Positions 44,689-53,378 of a DNA stretch of 64,000 nt are shown here, piece after piece. The DNA lies in the NCBI GenBank assembly GCA_035293985.1, contig DATGLS010000048.1:310001-374000 (forward strand). Reading direction: 5' to 3'. Position 1 is the stretch's first letter. Every line of letters begins with the position of its first letter. This DNA comes from JAVDCA01 sp035293985. Its GTDB lineage: Bacteria; Pseudomonadota; Alphaproteobacteria; Rhizobiales; Xanthobacteraceae. Below the pieces are notes generated by a model, which worked only from the letters and a program-made list of their open reading frames with translations, was not told the DNA's origin and did no database searches. Both the position numbers and the translations under genes were made by a program.

Positions 44689-45223
44689 TGGGCGCAGATG
44701 GCATCGAGCACACTCACCGGCGTCACTGCCAGAGAGCGCGGTCGGCCATCAACCCGAACCATCGCGCGAGCCGCCGCCGTTCTCTGTGTGGCGTCGAAGG
44801 CGTTTGATCAGGCTGACCGACTTACGATCATCGGCCGTCACCGCGCATCGACAGACGGATTCACCGATGTGAACGAGATCCGATGATGATCGCGGGGCGT
44901 ACCGGCCGCGGCGGCCACTGATCGAATGCCGGACGCGACGGCAGCCGACTCAGGCGCTGCTCGCCCGACACGACTGGAGGAATTCAGACAGCTTCTCTTG
45001 CACCTGCCGCGCGGACTCGTCCCTGTCGAGCTTCATTGCTCTCAATGATGTTCGGTCGGCCGGTACGACCCCGAGGGAACAATTTCCTTTCCGCCCGAGT
45101 TTGACAGGAACCAAGTACGGGTTCCGCGCGCAATCCGCGCAACGTGTCAGCTGCAATCAGGTCGCGATCGCCATGGGCGGGCGTCGTGCCCGCCGGCGCC
45201 CGCGCCACCACCGAGGGCAAGAC
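44689..45223. other. Intergenic region without a supportable gene
   Basis: 535 bases. Two short frames (plus 44698-44886, minus 44950-45156) lack ribosome sites and recognisable domains. The minus one ends with an amphipathic stretch (ESARQVQEKLSEFLQSC) but is too weak to call. Contains the leader of the tannase gene. Confidence 0.5.
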
Positions 45224-46927
45224 ATGCGTCACCAGGATCTGCGCAACACATCGGGTTCGGTCGCGCCGACACGCGCGGTTGCGCTCGTGTCCACCCTGCT
45301 GCTCGCCTGCATTGCCGGCCAACCGGCCACGGCCGCGACGCCGTCGAGCTGCGCCAGCCTTGCCTCGTTCGCCTACCCCGACACGACCATCAACTCGGCG
45401 ACCCTGATGCCCGGCGGGCCCTATGTGGCGCCGGACGCGTGGCATCTCGTATTCACAAACCTGCCGCCTTACTGCATAGTCTCGGCAACGATCGCGCCGA
45501 CCTCGGACTCGAGCATCGGCGTGCAGGTATGGATGCCGACGGCGCGCTACAACGGCCGCTATCTCGGCACCGGCAATGGCGGTTATGCCGGCGGCTTCTT
45601 CCAGAGCGAGCTCGCCGATGGCATCAATCGCGGCTTTGCCACCGCCAACACCGACATGGGCGCAACCGGCGCGGCGGGCGTCAATGGCGATGCGCTCGTC
45701 GGACATCCGGAGAAATGGAAGGATTTCGGCTGGCGCGCCACCCACCTGATGACCGAGTTCAGCAAGGCGCTGATCAACGCGTTCTACGGCAACCCGCCGA
45801 GCAAATCCTATTTCGCCGGCTGCTCGACTGGCGGCCAGCAGGCCCTGATGGAGGTGCAGCGCTTCCCGGCCGACTATGACGGCGTGCTGGCCGGCGCGCC
45901 CGCGTTCAACCGAACGCATCTGCACACGGTACTGGTCTCGGACTATCGCGCCACGCATCGGACGCTTGCGAGCTACATTCCGCCGGCCAAGCTCGACATG
46001 GTCAATCAGGCCGTGGTGGCGGCGTGCCGCCGCCAGGACGGCGGCGCGCCGAACGATGCGTTCCTCACCGACCCGCGCAACTGCAAGTTCGACCCGGCCA
46101 CGCTGCAGTGCCCGATCGGGGACGCGCCAAACTGCCTCAACGCCGACCAGGTCGCCGCCATGAAGGCCTATTACCAGGGCTCGGTGAACCTCGCGAACGG
46201 TGCCGTGATCGACCCGGGCAATGCGCTCGGCTCGGAAACCAGCAATCCCGCCGCGCTCGGCTTTGCGCTCAATGAGAGCTCGACCGAACCGACGTTCGAC
46301 AGCCTGTTCAAATGGGTGTTCGGACTCACTTGGCAATGGCAGACGTTCGACTTCAACCAGAACATGGCGACCGTCGATGAGGTGCTCGCCGGCGATCTCA
46401 ACGCCAACGTCACCGACTTGCGGCCCTTCCTCGCCAACGGCGGAAAGCTGATCATCTATGCCGGGTTTGCCGATCCGCTGATCCCGTCGCAGGGCACGAT
46501 CAACTATTACAACGCGGTGATCGAGAACACGATCGGCGGCCATTCCCGACAGTCGCTCGAGCGGACGCAGCAGTTCGCGCGGCTGTTCATGGCGCCGGGC
46601 ATGTGGCACTGCAAGGACGGCCCCGGGCCGAACGCTTTCGGCGGCCCGATCCAGCAGCAGGCGCCGAGCTACGATCCGAAATACGATCTTCTCTCGGCGC
46701 TCACCCAGTGGGTCGAGAAGGGCGTTGCACCCGCCTCGGTGATCGCGACCAAGTACACCGGCGATTCGGCACAGGCGCCGATCGCGATGCAGCGGCCCTT
46801 GTGCCCCTACCCACAACTTCCCGCCTACAACGGCAGCGGCAACCCCAACCTCGCGAGCAGCTTCCGCTGCGTCGGCGACGAGGACGGCGATTTCAATCCG
46901 ACGCCGGCGCCGATCTACGGACCGTGA
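45224..46927 (+). CDS. Tannase/feruloyl esterase family secreted hydrolase
   Basis: 567 residues from MRHQDLRNTSG, with GAGGG upstream. Signal peptide with hydrophobic core AVALVSTLLLACIAGQ (about 17-32). Alpha/beta hydrolase of the tannase family: nucleophile Ser in FAGCSTGGQQALM near residue 206 and catalytic His in PGMWHCKDGPG near 463. Each is next to a Cys, the CS...HC pair that is disulfide-linked in known feruloyl esterases and tannases. Expected to hydrolyse plant phenolic esters outside the cytoplasm. A strong hairpin follows the stop. Confidence 0.92.
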   Translation: MRHQDLRNTSGSVAPTRAVALVSTLLLACIAGQPATAATPSSCASLASFAYPDTTINSATLMPGGPYVAPDAWHLVFTNLPPYCIVSATIAPTSDSSIGVQVWMPTARYNGRYLGTGNGGYAGGFFQSELADGINRGFATANTDMGATGAAGVNGDALVGHPEKWKDFGWRATHLMTEFSKALINAFYGNPPSKSYFAGCSTGGQQALMEVQRFPADYDGVLAGAPAFNRTHLHTVLVSDYRATHRTLASYIPPAKLDMVNQAVVAACRRQDGGAPNDAFLTDPRNCKFDPATLQCPIGDAPNCLNADQVAAMKAYYQGSVNLANGAVIDPGNALGSETSNPAALGFALNESSTEPTFDSLFKWVFGLTWQWQTFDFNQNMATVDEVLAGDLNANVTDLRPFLANGGKLIIYAGFADPLIPSQGTINYYNAVIENTIGGHSRQSLERTQQFARLFMAPGMWHCKDGPGPNAFGGPIQQQAPSYDPKYDLLSALTQWVEKGVAPASVIATKYTGDSAQAPIAMQRPLCPYPQLPAYNGSGNPNLASSFRCVGDEDGDFNPTPAPIYGP

Positions 46928-46936
46928 CAAGTTATC

Positions 46937-46967
46937 GCTCGCCGCTGCCGCACCGGCAGCGGCGGGC
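46937..46967 (+). terminator. Strong hairpin after the tannase gene
   Basis: Fourteen-base arms (GCTCGCCGCTGCCG and CGGCAGCGGCGGGC, one G-T pair) with a 3-base loop, starting 10 bases after the stop. No U-tract follows, so factor-dependent termination or mRNA stabilisation is as likely as intrinsic termination. Confidence 0.5.
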
Positions 46968-47094
46968 ATAGTGACGGCGGGTCGGGCGGCTGCGGCTCCG
47001 CTTGAATTAGCGGCGCCGCGCCGGCGATATGCAAACATACCGGTTTTGTCGTCGTATTGTTGATCGCGTCCCGGCAGTGTGATCGAATGCCCAC

Positions 47095-48228
47095 GTGGGT
47101 AGTCATCCGTTCTTCGCTTCCGACGAGTTCGCCGGCCGTATCGGCCGCCTCCGCCGGCACATGCAGGCCGCCCGCGTCGACGTCGCCCTGTTCGACGAAA
47201 TCGAGGCGATGACATGGCTCACCGGCTACGGCAACTCCGAAAACCGCTGGCGCTGCGTCGGCATTCCACTCGAAGGCGAGCCGTTCTTTCTCATTCGCGC
47301 ATTGGACGCAACACCGTGCCGCCAGCGCAGCTGGATCGAGGACGTCCGCACTTTTCGCGACTGGGAGGATCCGATGCCGGTGCTGCGCGACGCGCTCGCG
47401 CAGCGCGGGCTCGCGCGAGCGCGCATCGGCGTCGATTACAATTCCTATTGCATGCCGGTGGCTCGCTTCGCCCGCATCCAGGCCGCACTTCCGGGCGCAG
47501 AGCTCGTCGATCTCGGCAACATCGTGTGGCAGCTGCGGCTGATCAAATCGCCGGCCGAGATCGGCCTGTTGCGCCAGTGCGCACGTCTCGCCAACACTGC
47601 GCTGCGCCGCGCCGCCGATGTATGCGTCGCCGGCGCCTCGCAGCGCGATGCCGCGCGCGAGGCCGTGAATTCGTTCGTGGAGCTCGGCGCCGATCCGGGG
47701 CCGCCCGGGCCGATCACCGCCGGACGCGGCTGGGATTTCCTGCACGGCCATCTGGGTGATGATCCGCTGCAAGCCGGCGATATCGTGCATATCGAGCTGA
47801 CGCCGCGCATCGCCGGCTACAGCGCCAGAACCATGCGCTGCGTATCGGTCGGCCCGGTCGATCCCAAATTGATCGACGCCGGCAAACGGCTTGCCGCCAT
47901 CCAGGATCGCCAGATTGCGGCGATGCGGCCGGGGGCGCGCGCCCGTGATATAGATGCCATTCTGCGCGATGGCGTACTGCAAGGCGGCTTGCGGGAAAGC
48001 TACGACAACATCACCGGCTACACCCTGGGCCTTTACGCCTACCCGGGCCCGCACACGAGTGACTTCACCCGAATCTTTCACCCCGCGGCCGACTGGGTGA
48101 TCGAGCCGAACATGGTCTTTCACATGTACGCATCGGCCGGCGGCGTATCGCTCAGCGAAACCGTGCTGGTGACCGCGTCCGGGCCCGAGCTGTTGACCGG
48201 ACTGCCGCGCGAGGTGCTGAGCAGCTGA
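47095..48228 (+). CDS. M24-family (creatinase/prolidase fold) enzyme with degenerate metal ligands
   Basis: 377 residues from a GTG. N-terminal creatinase domain (about 1-140) and C-terminal pita-bread domain. In metal-dependent M24 peptidases the first two ligands lie in a DxG...SDxTR motif. Here the segment is HIELTPRIAGYSARTMRC, so the second Asp is Ala, as in creatinase, and the HGIG motif is YTLG. The last Glu (SLSETVLVT) is kept. A metal-independent, creatinase-like C-N hydrolase is therefore more likely than a peptidase. It lies 22 bases before a polyamine-type transporter operon with two amine oxidases, suggesting that it processes the imported compound. Confidence 0.82.
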   Translation: MGSHPFFASDEFAGRIGRLRRHMQAARVDVALFDEIEAMTWLTGYGNSENRWRCVGIPLEGEPFFLIRALDATPCRQRSWIEDVRTFRDWEDPMPVLRDALAQRGLARARIGVDYNSYCMPVARFARIQAALPGAELVDLGNIVWQLRLIKSPAEIGLLRQCARLANTALRRAADVCVAGASQRDAAREAVNSFVELGADPGPPGPITAGRGWDFLHGHLGDDPLQAGDIVHIELTPRIAGYSARTMRCVSVGPVDPKLIDAGKRLAAIQDRQIAAMRPGARARDIDAILRDGVLQGGLRESYDNITGYTLGLYAYPGPHTSDFTRIFHPAADWVIEPNMVFHMYASAGGVSLSETVLVTASGPELLTGLPREVLSS

Positions 48229-48250
48229 TGACCGACTGAGGAGAAGCACG

Positions 48251-49321
48251 ATGACCTTGCTGGTTCGACCCACCCGGCGCCGCCTGCTCATGGCCGCGGC
48301 CGCCGTCCCGCTGGCGGCGCCGATGATCTGGTCCCGCCGCGCGCAAGCGGCGCAGCGGTTGACGGTGCGCACGCCCGGCGGCGTGTTCGACGAGGTCAAG
48401 AAGCGCACAGTATACGAACCGTTCCGCGAGGCGACCGGCATCGAGATCGTGCCGGTCGCCTCCACGGCGGCCAAGCTGCTGGCGATGTTCAAGGCCGGCA
48501 AGGTCGACATCGATGTGATCGACACCGGCGACGACGTGCTCTTGAACTTGGAGCGTGCCGGGGCGCTCGAGCCGATGCCCTACCAGGAATTCAAATATAC
48601 AAATCCCGACGACATCGACCCTTCGGTGCGCACGCCCTACCAGGTCGGCTCCTTCGTCTATGCGTTCGTGCAGGGCTTCAACACCACCGCCTTCGCGGTC
48701 GGGCAGGAGCCGAAGAGCTGGGAGCAGTTCTGGGACGTCAAGAAATTCCCCGGCCCGCGCACCCTCGCCGGCATGTCTTCCGGCGCGCCCAATCTGGAGA
48801 TCGCGCTGATCGCCGACGGCGTCCCGAAGGACAAGGTCTATCCCATCGACATTCCGCGCGCCTTCAAATCGCTGTCGCGGATCAAGGCATCGGTGCCGAA
48901 GTTCTGGGATACGGGCGCGCTCTCGTCCGAGATGCTGGCCGACAAGGAGGCCGTGCTCGCGGTCATCTGGAGCACGCGGCTGCAAGTCGCCGCTGCGGGC
49001 GGCGCCAAGGTCGCGGCGCAGTGGCGCGACAACCAGGTGCTGGCGCAGGCCTATGGCATCACCAGGGGCACGCCCAAGCACGAGGCCGGCGTGAAATTCG
49101 TCGACTACAGCCTCAGCCCCGACGTGCAGGCGCGCTGGTTGGCCGAGTACAAGGCGATCCCGGTGAACCAGAAGGCCTATCCGCACACCGCGCCACAGCT
49201 GATCGACCCGAAAACCAAGCTGCCGTGGACCAAGTCGGAGGGCTTCCGCAACGACATCGTCTGGTGGGCGGACAACCGTGCCAAGGTCAGCGAATACTGG
49301 AACAAGTGGGTCCTGGAGTGA
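48251..49321 (+). CDS. Polyamine/opine-type ABC transporter substrate-binding protein (PotD-like)
   Basis: 356 residues. Twin-arginine-type signal (TRRRLLMAAAAVPLAAPM, cut near AQA at about 36), followed by a SBP_bac_8/PotD fold: VRTPGGVFDEVKKRTVYEPF and KAGKVDIDVIDTGDDVLLN. Captures a small amine or organic cation in the periplasm. First gene of the PotD-A-B-C-like set, 22 bases after the M24 gene. Confidence 0.91.
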   Translation: MTLLVRPTRRRLLMAAAAVPLAAPMIWSRRAQAAQRLTVRTPGGVFDEVKKRTVYEPFREATGIEIVPVASTAAKLLAMFKAGKVDIDVIDTGDDVLLNLERAGALEPMPYQEFKYTNPDDIDPSVRTPYQVGSFVYAFVQGFNTTAFAVGQEPKSWEQFWDVKKFPGPRTLAGMSSGAPNLEIALIADGVPKDKVYPIDIPRAFKSLSRIKASVPKFWDTGALSSEMLADKEAVLAVIWSTRLQVAAAGGAKVAAQWRDNQVLAQAYGITRGTPKHEAGVKFVDYSLSPDVQARWLAEYKAIPVNQKAYPHTAPQLIDPKTKLPWTKSEGFRNDIVWWADNRAKVSEYWNKWVLE

Positions 49322-49328
49322 GCGACAG

Positions 49329-50459
49329 GTGAGCGAGACACTCTTGCCGCCGCACGGCAAGGGGATGCTGGGCGCGCGGGGCGCACTGGAGCTGATCGGC
49401 CTGACCAAGCAGTACGGCGACGAGCGCGTCGTCGATGCCGTCGATGCCGAGATCCGGCCGGGCGAGTTCTTCTCGCTGCTCGGCCCGTCCGGATCGGGCA
49501 AGACGACGACACTGATGATGATCGCCGGTTTTGTCGCGCCGGACCGCGGCGCGATCCGCCTCGACGGCGCGGACCTGACGCATGTGCCGCCGCAACGCCG
49601 CGGCCTCGGCATGGTTTTCCAGAACTACGCGATCTTCCCGCACCTCGATGTGTTCGAGAACGTGGCTTTCCCGTTGCGCGCGCGCCGGGTGGCGAAAGCC
49701 GAGCTGCGCCGGCGCGTCGAGGCGACCCTGGCGCTGGTGCGACTGGAGCGCTTCGCGACGCGCTATGCGCGCGAGCTGTCCGGCGGCCAGCAGCAACGGG
49801 TCGCGATCGCCCGCGCCATCGTCTTCCGGCCCAGCATCGTGCTGATGGACGAGCCGCTCGGCGCGCTCGACAAGAACCTGCGCTACGCCATGCAGGTCGA
49901 GATCAAGGAGCTTCAGCAACGCCTCGGCATGACCGTGATTTACGTCACGCACGATCAGGAGGAGGCGATGAACATGTCCGACCGCATCGCCATCATGAAC
50001 CAGGGCCGCATCGAGCAGCTCGGCCCGCCCGGCGAGATCTACGAACGTCCCCGCAACGCCTTCGTCGGCCGTTTTCTCGGCGAAGCGAACCTGCTGGACG
50101 GGACGATCGAGCAGATCGCCGGCGACGAGGCCGCGTTGCGCACGCGGGACGGCGTCCTGCTGCGCGCGCGGTGTCGAAGCCCGGCCATCACGCAGCGCAC
50201 GGCGTCACTTTTCGTGCGGCCCGAAAAGCTCGCGTTCGGCGACGTCCCCGAGGCCGACCGTGGAGAGTCCAATTGCGTCCAAGGCGTGGTGCAGCGTCGC
50301 GCCTTTCTGGGCAGCATGATCCGCACCACGGTGCAGATCGGACCGACGACGCAGCTCACGGTCGATCAGCCCAATTTGATGAACGGCGCGGGGCCGCAGG
50401 TCGGCGCGCCGGTCGTGGTCAGCTGGGCTGTCGCACACACGTTGACCTTGCCCGAGTGA
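49329..50459 (+). CDS. ABC transporter ATP-binding protein (PotA-like)
   Basis: 376 residues from GTG at 49329, seven bases after the binding-protein stop; an earlier in-frame start lies inside that gene. Walker A GPSGSGKTT near residue 50, Q-loop FQNYAIFPHL, signature LSGGQQQR near 151, Walker B IVLMDEPLGALD, and a C-terminal TOBE domain from about 290. Energises the importer. Confidence 0.94.
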   Translation: MSETLLPPHGKGMLGARGALELIGLTKQYGDERVVDAVDAEIRPGEFFSLLGPSGSGKTTTLMMIAGFVAPDRGAIRLDGADLTHVPPQRRGLGMVFQNYAIFPHLDVFENVAFPLRARRVAKAELRRRVEATLALVRLERFATRYARELSGGQQQRVAIARAIVFRPSIVLMDEPLGALDKNLRYAMQVEIKELQQRLGMTVIYVTHDQEEAMNMSDRIAIMNQGRIEQLGPPGEIYERPRNAFVGRFLGEANLLDGTIEQIAGDEAALRTRDGVLLRARCRSPAITQRTASLFVRPEKLAFGDVPEADRGESNCVQGVVQRRAFLGSMIRTTVQIGPTTQLTVDQPNLMNGAGPQVGAPVVVSWAVAHTLTLPE

Positions 50460-50470
50460 GATGTCGCGAG

Positions 50471-51301
50471 ATGAGGCGCCGCAGCACCCTGTTGATGCTC
50501 CCCGCCTTGACGATGCTGGCCGCGGTGTTTCTGGCGCCGCTGGTCTTGTTCCTGGCGCAGACGGTGATCATCGACAAGGACGCCCCGCCGTTCTGGCCGC
50601 ATGTCCTGTCGGTGATCGAATCCCGCGTCATGCTGCGGACGATCCTCATCACCAACTGGATTTCGCTGCTGGTCACCGCGACCGCGCTGCTGCTGGGCTA
50701 TCCGGTCGCCTACTATCTGGCGAACCGCCGCGGCCCCCGCTTCACGCTGGTGCTTTTCTGCGTCATCGTGCCGTACTTCACCAGCATCATCGTGCGCACC
50801 TTCTCGTGGATGGTGATCCTCGGCCGCAACGGACTGATCAACCACCTTCTGCAGGACCTTGGCCTGATCGACGCGCCGCTGCCGCTGCTCTACAACCGAA
50901 CCGCGGTCGTGATCGGCATGACCTATGTGCTGCTGCCCTACATGGTGCTGACGCTGTTCGCCGCGATGCGGTCGATCGACCCCAACCTGCTGCGCGCCGC
51001 CCGCGGCCTCGGCGCCAGCGGCCCGATGATCTTCGCGCGCATCTACTTGCCGCTGAGCCTGCATGGTGTCGTGTCCGGCGCGCTGATCGTGTTCATTCTG
51101 GCGGTCGGCTTCTTCATCACTCCCGCCCTGATGGGCGGCCCGTCCGACGTCATGGTGGCGACGCTGATCGAGCGCTCGGTGGAGATCGACCTCGATTGGA
51201 GCACCGCGGCCGTGATGTCGCTCTACCTGCTCGCCGTCACCCTGGTGCTTTATGCCGTGTATTACCGCGTGACCGACCTGCGCCGGCTGATGGGGACCTG
51301 A
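50471..51301 (+). CDS. ABC transporter permease (PotB-like)
   Basis: 276 residues from MRRRSTLLMLPALTMLAAVF, about six membrane spans. EAA loop RAARGLGASGPMIFARIYLPLS near residue 180. The first in-frame ATG at 50471 is used; longer frames overlap the ATPase gene. Confidence 0.92.
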   Translation: MRRRSTLLMLPALTMLAAVFLAPLVLFLAQTVIIDKDAPPFWPHVLSVIESRVMLRTILITNWISLLVTATALLLGYPVAYYLANRRGPRFTLVLFCVIVPYFTSIIVRTFSWMVILGRNGLINHLLQDLGLIDAPLPLLYNRTAVVIGMTYVLLPYMVLTLFAAMRSIDPNLLRAARGLGASGPMIFARIYLPLSLHGVVSGALIVFILAVGFFITPALMGGPSDVMVATLIERSVEIDLDWSTAAVMSLYLLAVTLVLYAVYYRVTDLRRLMGT

Positions 51302-51315
51302 GCAGGATCCGAACC

Positions 51316-52104
51316 ATGCGCCGCGCCCTCCCCGCCTACGTCACGGTGCTCTGCCTTTTGTTGCTGGCGCCCATCGTCATTGTCATCGTGCTGGCGTTCA
51401 GCGGTCCGGGCTACCTGCAATTTCCGCCGCGCTCGTACTCGCTGGATTGGTTCATCCGCTTCCTGGGCGATCCGCGCTGGCGGGAGTCGCTGTGGTACAG
51501 CATCGTGATCGGGTTCATCGCCTGCATCGTCGCGACGGTCGTCGGGTTCTTCGCCGCCTACGCGTTCGTGCGCGGGAGCTTCGCGGCAAAGAAGCTGCTG
51601 CTGTCGTTGCTGCTGCTGCCGATCATCGTGCCGACCGTGATCACCTCCATCGCGATGTATTTCGTGTCGGTGCGGCTCGAGCTGGTCGGCAACGTTCTGT
51701 GGATCGGCATCTGCCAGGCCGTGATCGCGCTGCCGGTGGTGCTGCTGATCCTGCTCTCCGCGCTGCAGGGCGTCGACGTCAATCTGGAGCGCGCGGCGCT
51801 CAGCCTCGGTGCGAGCCCGGTGCGCTTGTTCGTGAAGGTCGTCATCCCGCTCGCGGCGCCCGGCCTGATCTCGGCCGCCTTGTTCGCCTTCCTGACCTCG
51901 TTCGACGAGCTGATCATCGCGCTGTTTCTCACCGGTGTGCGCGTCCAGACGCTGCCGGTCCGCATCTGGAACAGCCTGCACATGGAAATCGAGCCGACCA
52001 TCGCGGCGGTCAGCGCCTTCCTGATCGGCGTCACCGGCGTGGTCCTCCTGCTCGACGGCTTGCTCCGCGGCCGGAGGGCCAGCACGATGAAAACCCGACG
52101 ATGA
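51316..52104 (+). CDS. ABC transporter permease (PotC-like)
   Basis: 262 residues from MRRALPAYVTVLCLLLLAPI. PotC-type opening with SGPGYLQFPPRSYSLDWF, about six spans, and the EAA loop RAALSLGASPVRLFVKVVIPLA near residue 160. Completes the importer; the first amine oxidase gene starts 12 bases later. Confidence 0.92.
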   Translation: MRRALPAYVTVLCLLLLAPIVIVIVLAFSGPGYLQFPPRSYSLDWFIRFLGDPRWRESLWYSIVIGFIACIVATVVGFFAAYAFVRGSFAAKKLLLSLLLLPIIVPTVITSIAMYFVSVRLELVGNVLWIGICQAVIALPVVLLILLSALQGVDVNLERAALSLGASPVRLFVKVVIPLAAPGLISAALFAFLTSFDELIIALFLTGVRVQTLPVRIWNSLHMEIEPTIAAVSAFLIGVTGVVLLLDGLLRGRRASTMKTRR

Positions 52105-52116
52105 GGACCCGGTCAG

Positions 52117-53367
52117 ATGGCGCCAGTGCGGCATGATGCAATCGTGGTGGGAGCCGGCGTGGTCGGCCTGTCGACGGCGCTCTATCTGCGCCGGGCCGGT
52201 CTCGATGTCGCGGTCGTCGATCCGCTGCCGCCGGCCGGCGGCGCCTCCTTCGGCAATGCCGGATTGATCAGCCCTGACACGGCGGTGCCGATCGCCCTGC
52301 CCGGCATGCTGCCCAAGGTTCCGCGTTGGCTGATGGATCCGCTCGGGCCCCTCTCGGTTCGCCCCGCCTACTTTCCACGCGCCCTGCCCTGGCTGATGCG
52401 CTGGGTCGAATCCGGCCGGCTGCACCGGGTGCTCGCCATCTCCGACGCGATGCGCGCGTTGCATCGCGACTCCATGGACTGCTGGCGCGAGCTGCTCGGC
52501 CCGGAGCTCTATCGCGAGCTCTTCCGCCCCAGCGGCCAGGTCCATGTGTGGGAAGGCGGCGGCGACACCAGCAACGCCAGGCTCGAGCGCGAGATCCGTG
52601 CGCGGCACAACATCCACACCGAGACGCTCACCGCGGACGACCTGCGCCAGATGTTTCCCGGCATCGCCCGCGATGTGACCCATGGCCTGCTCGTCCCCAA
52701 CAATGGCTTCACGGTGAGCCCGCAGCGCAGCGTGCAAACCCTCGGCAAGCTGCTCGTCCATGAGGGCGGCACGCTGATCAACGAGCGCGTGATGAAGCTC
52801 ATCCCCGACGAGGCCGGCGGCTGGAAGCTGATGACCAACACCGCCAATCGCTCGGCCGATCACGTCGTGATCGCCGCCGGCGCCTGGTCGCTGCAGTTGC
52901 TCGCGCCGCTCGGCATCAAGCTGCCGCTCGAGACGGAGCGCGGCTATCACGCGACGATGTTCAATCCCGAGGTGGTGCCGGCCCTGCCGATCAGCAACAA
53001 GACGCGCGCCTTCGGCATGACGCCGATGGAGGACGGCGTGCGCGTTGCCGGAACGGTGGAGATCGCCGGGCTCGATGCGCCGCCCAACGAGCAGCGCGCG
53101 AAGATCCTGGTCCAGCACGCCAGGCGGATGTTCCCGGGCCTGAGCGGGAAGGATGTGCGCTACTGGATGGGCTTCCGCCCTTCGACGCCCGACAGCCTGC
53201 CGATCCTCGGTGCCGCATCCGGCCGGCCCGGCCTGCATTTCGCCTTCGGCCACGGCCATTTCGGCATGACCGGCGGTCCGCCGAGCGCGAGACTTGTCGC
53301 CCGCATGATCGCGGGGCAGCCGACCGGCATCGATCCCGCGCCGTACGCGGCGCAGCGGTTTCGCTGA
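52117..53367 (+). CDS. FAD-dependent D-amino-acid dehydrogenase-like oxidoreductase (DadA type)
   Basis: 416 residues. Rossmann FAD motif VGAGVVGLSTALYLRRAG (11-28), substrate-domain segment, and C-terminal MGFRPSTPDSLPILGAAS with GHGHFGMTGGP, as in DadA/glycine-oxidase-like enzymes. Oxidatively deaminates an amine or amino acid. Gene order after the transporter indicates that the imported amine is its substrate. A second amine oxidase gene follows after 11 bases. Confidence 0.91.
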   Translation: MAPVRHDAIVVGAGVVGLSTALYLRRAGLDVAVVDPLPPAGGASFGNAGLISPDTAVPIALPGMLPKVPRWLMDPLGPLSVRPAYFPRALPWLMRWVESGRLHRVLAISDAMRALHRDSMDCWRELLGPELYRELFRPSGQVHVWEGGGDTSNARLEREIRARHNIHTETLTADDLRQMFPGIARDVTHGLLVPNNGFTVSPQRSVQTLGKLLVHEGGTLINERVMKLIPDEAGGWKLMTNTANRSADHVVIAAGAWSLQLLAPLGIKLPLETERGYHATMFNPEVVPALPISNKTRAFGMTPMEDGVRVAGTVEIAGLDAPPNEQRAKILVQHARRMFPGLSGKDVRYWMGFRPSTPDSLPILGAASGRPGLHFAFGHGHFGMTGGPPSARLVARMIAGQPTGIDPAPYAAQRFR

Positions 53368-53378
53368 AAGAACGCGCC

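Noticed and set aside
44698..45156. Short frames on both strands between the SDR and tannase genes
   Set aside because: No ribosome sites or domains; below the level at which I would call a gene.
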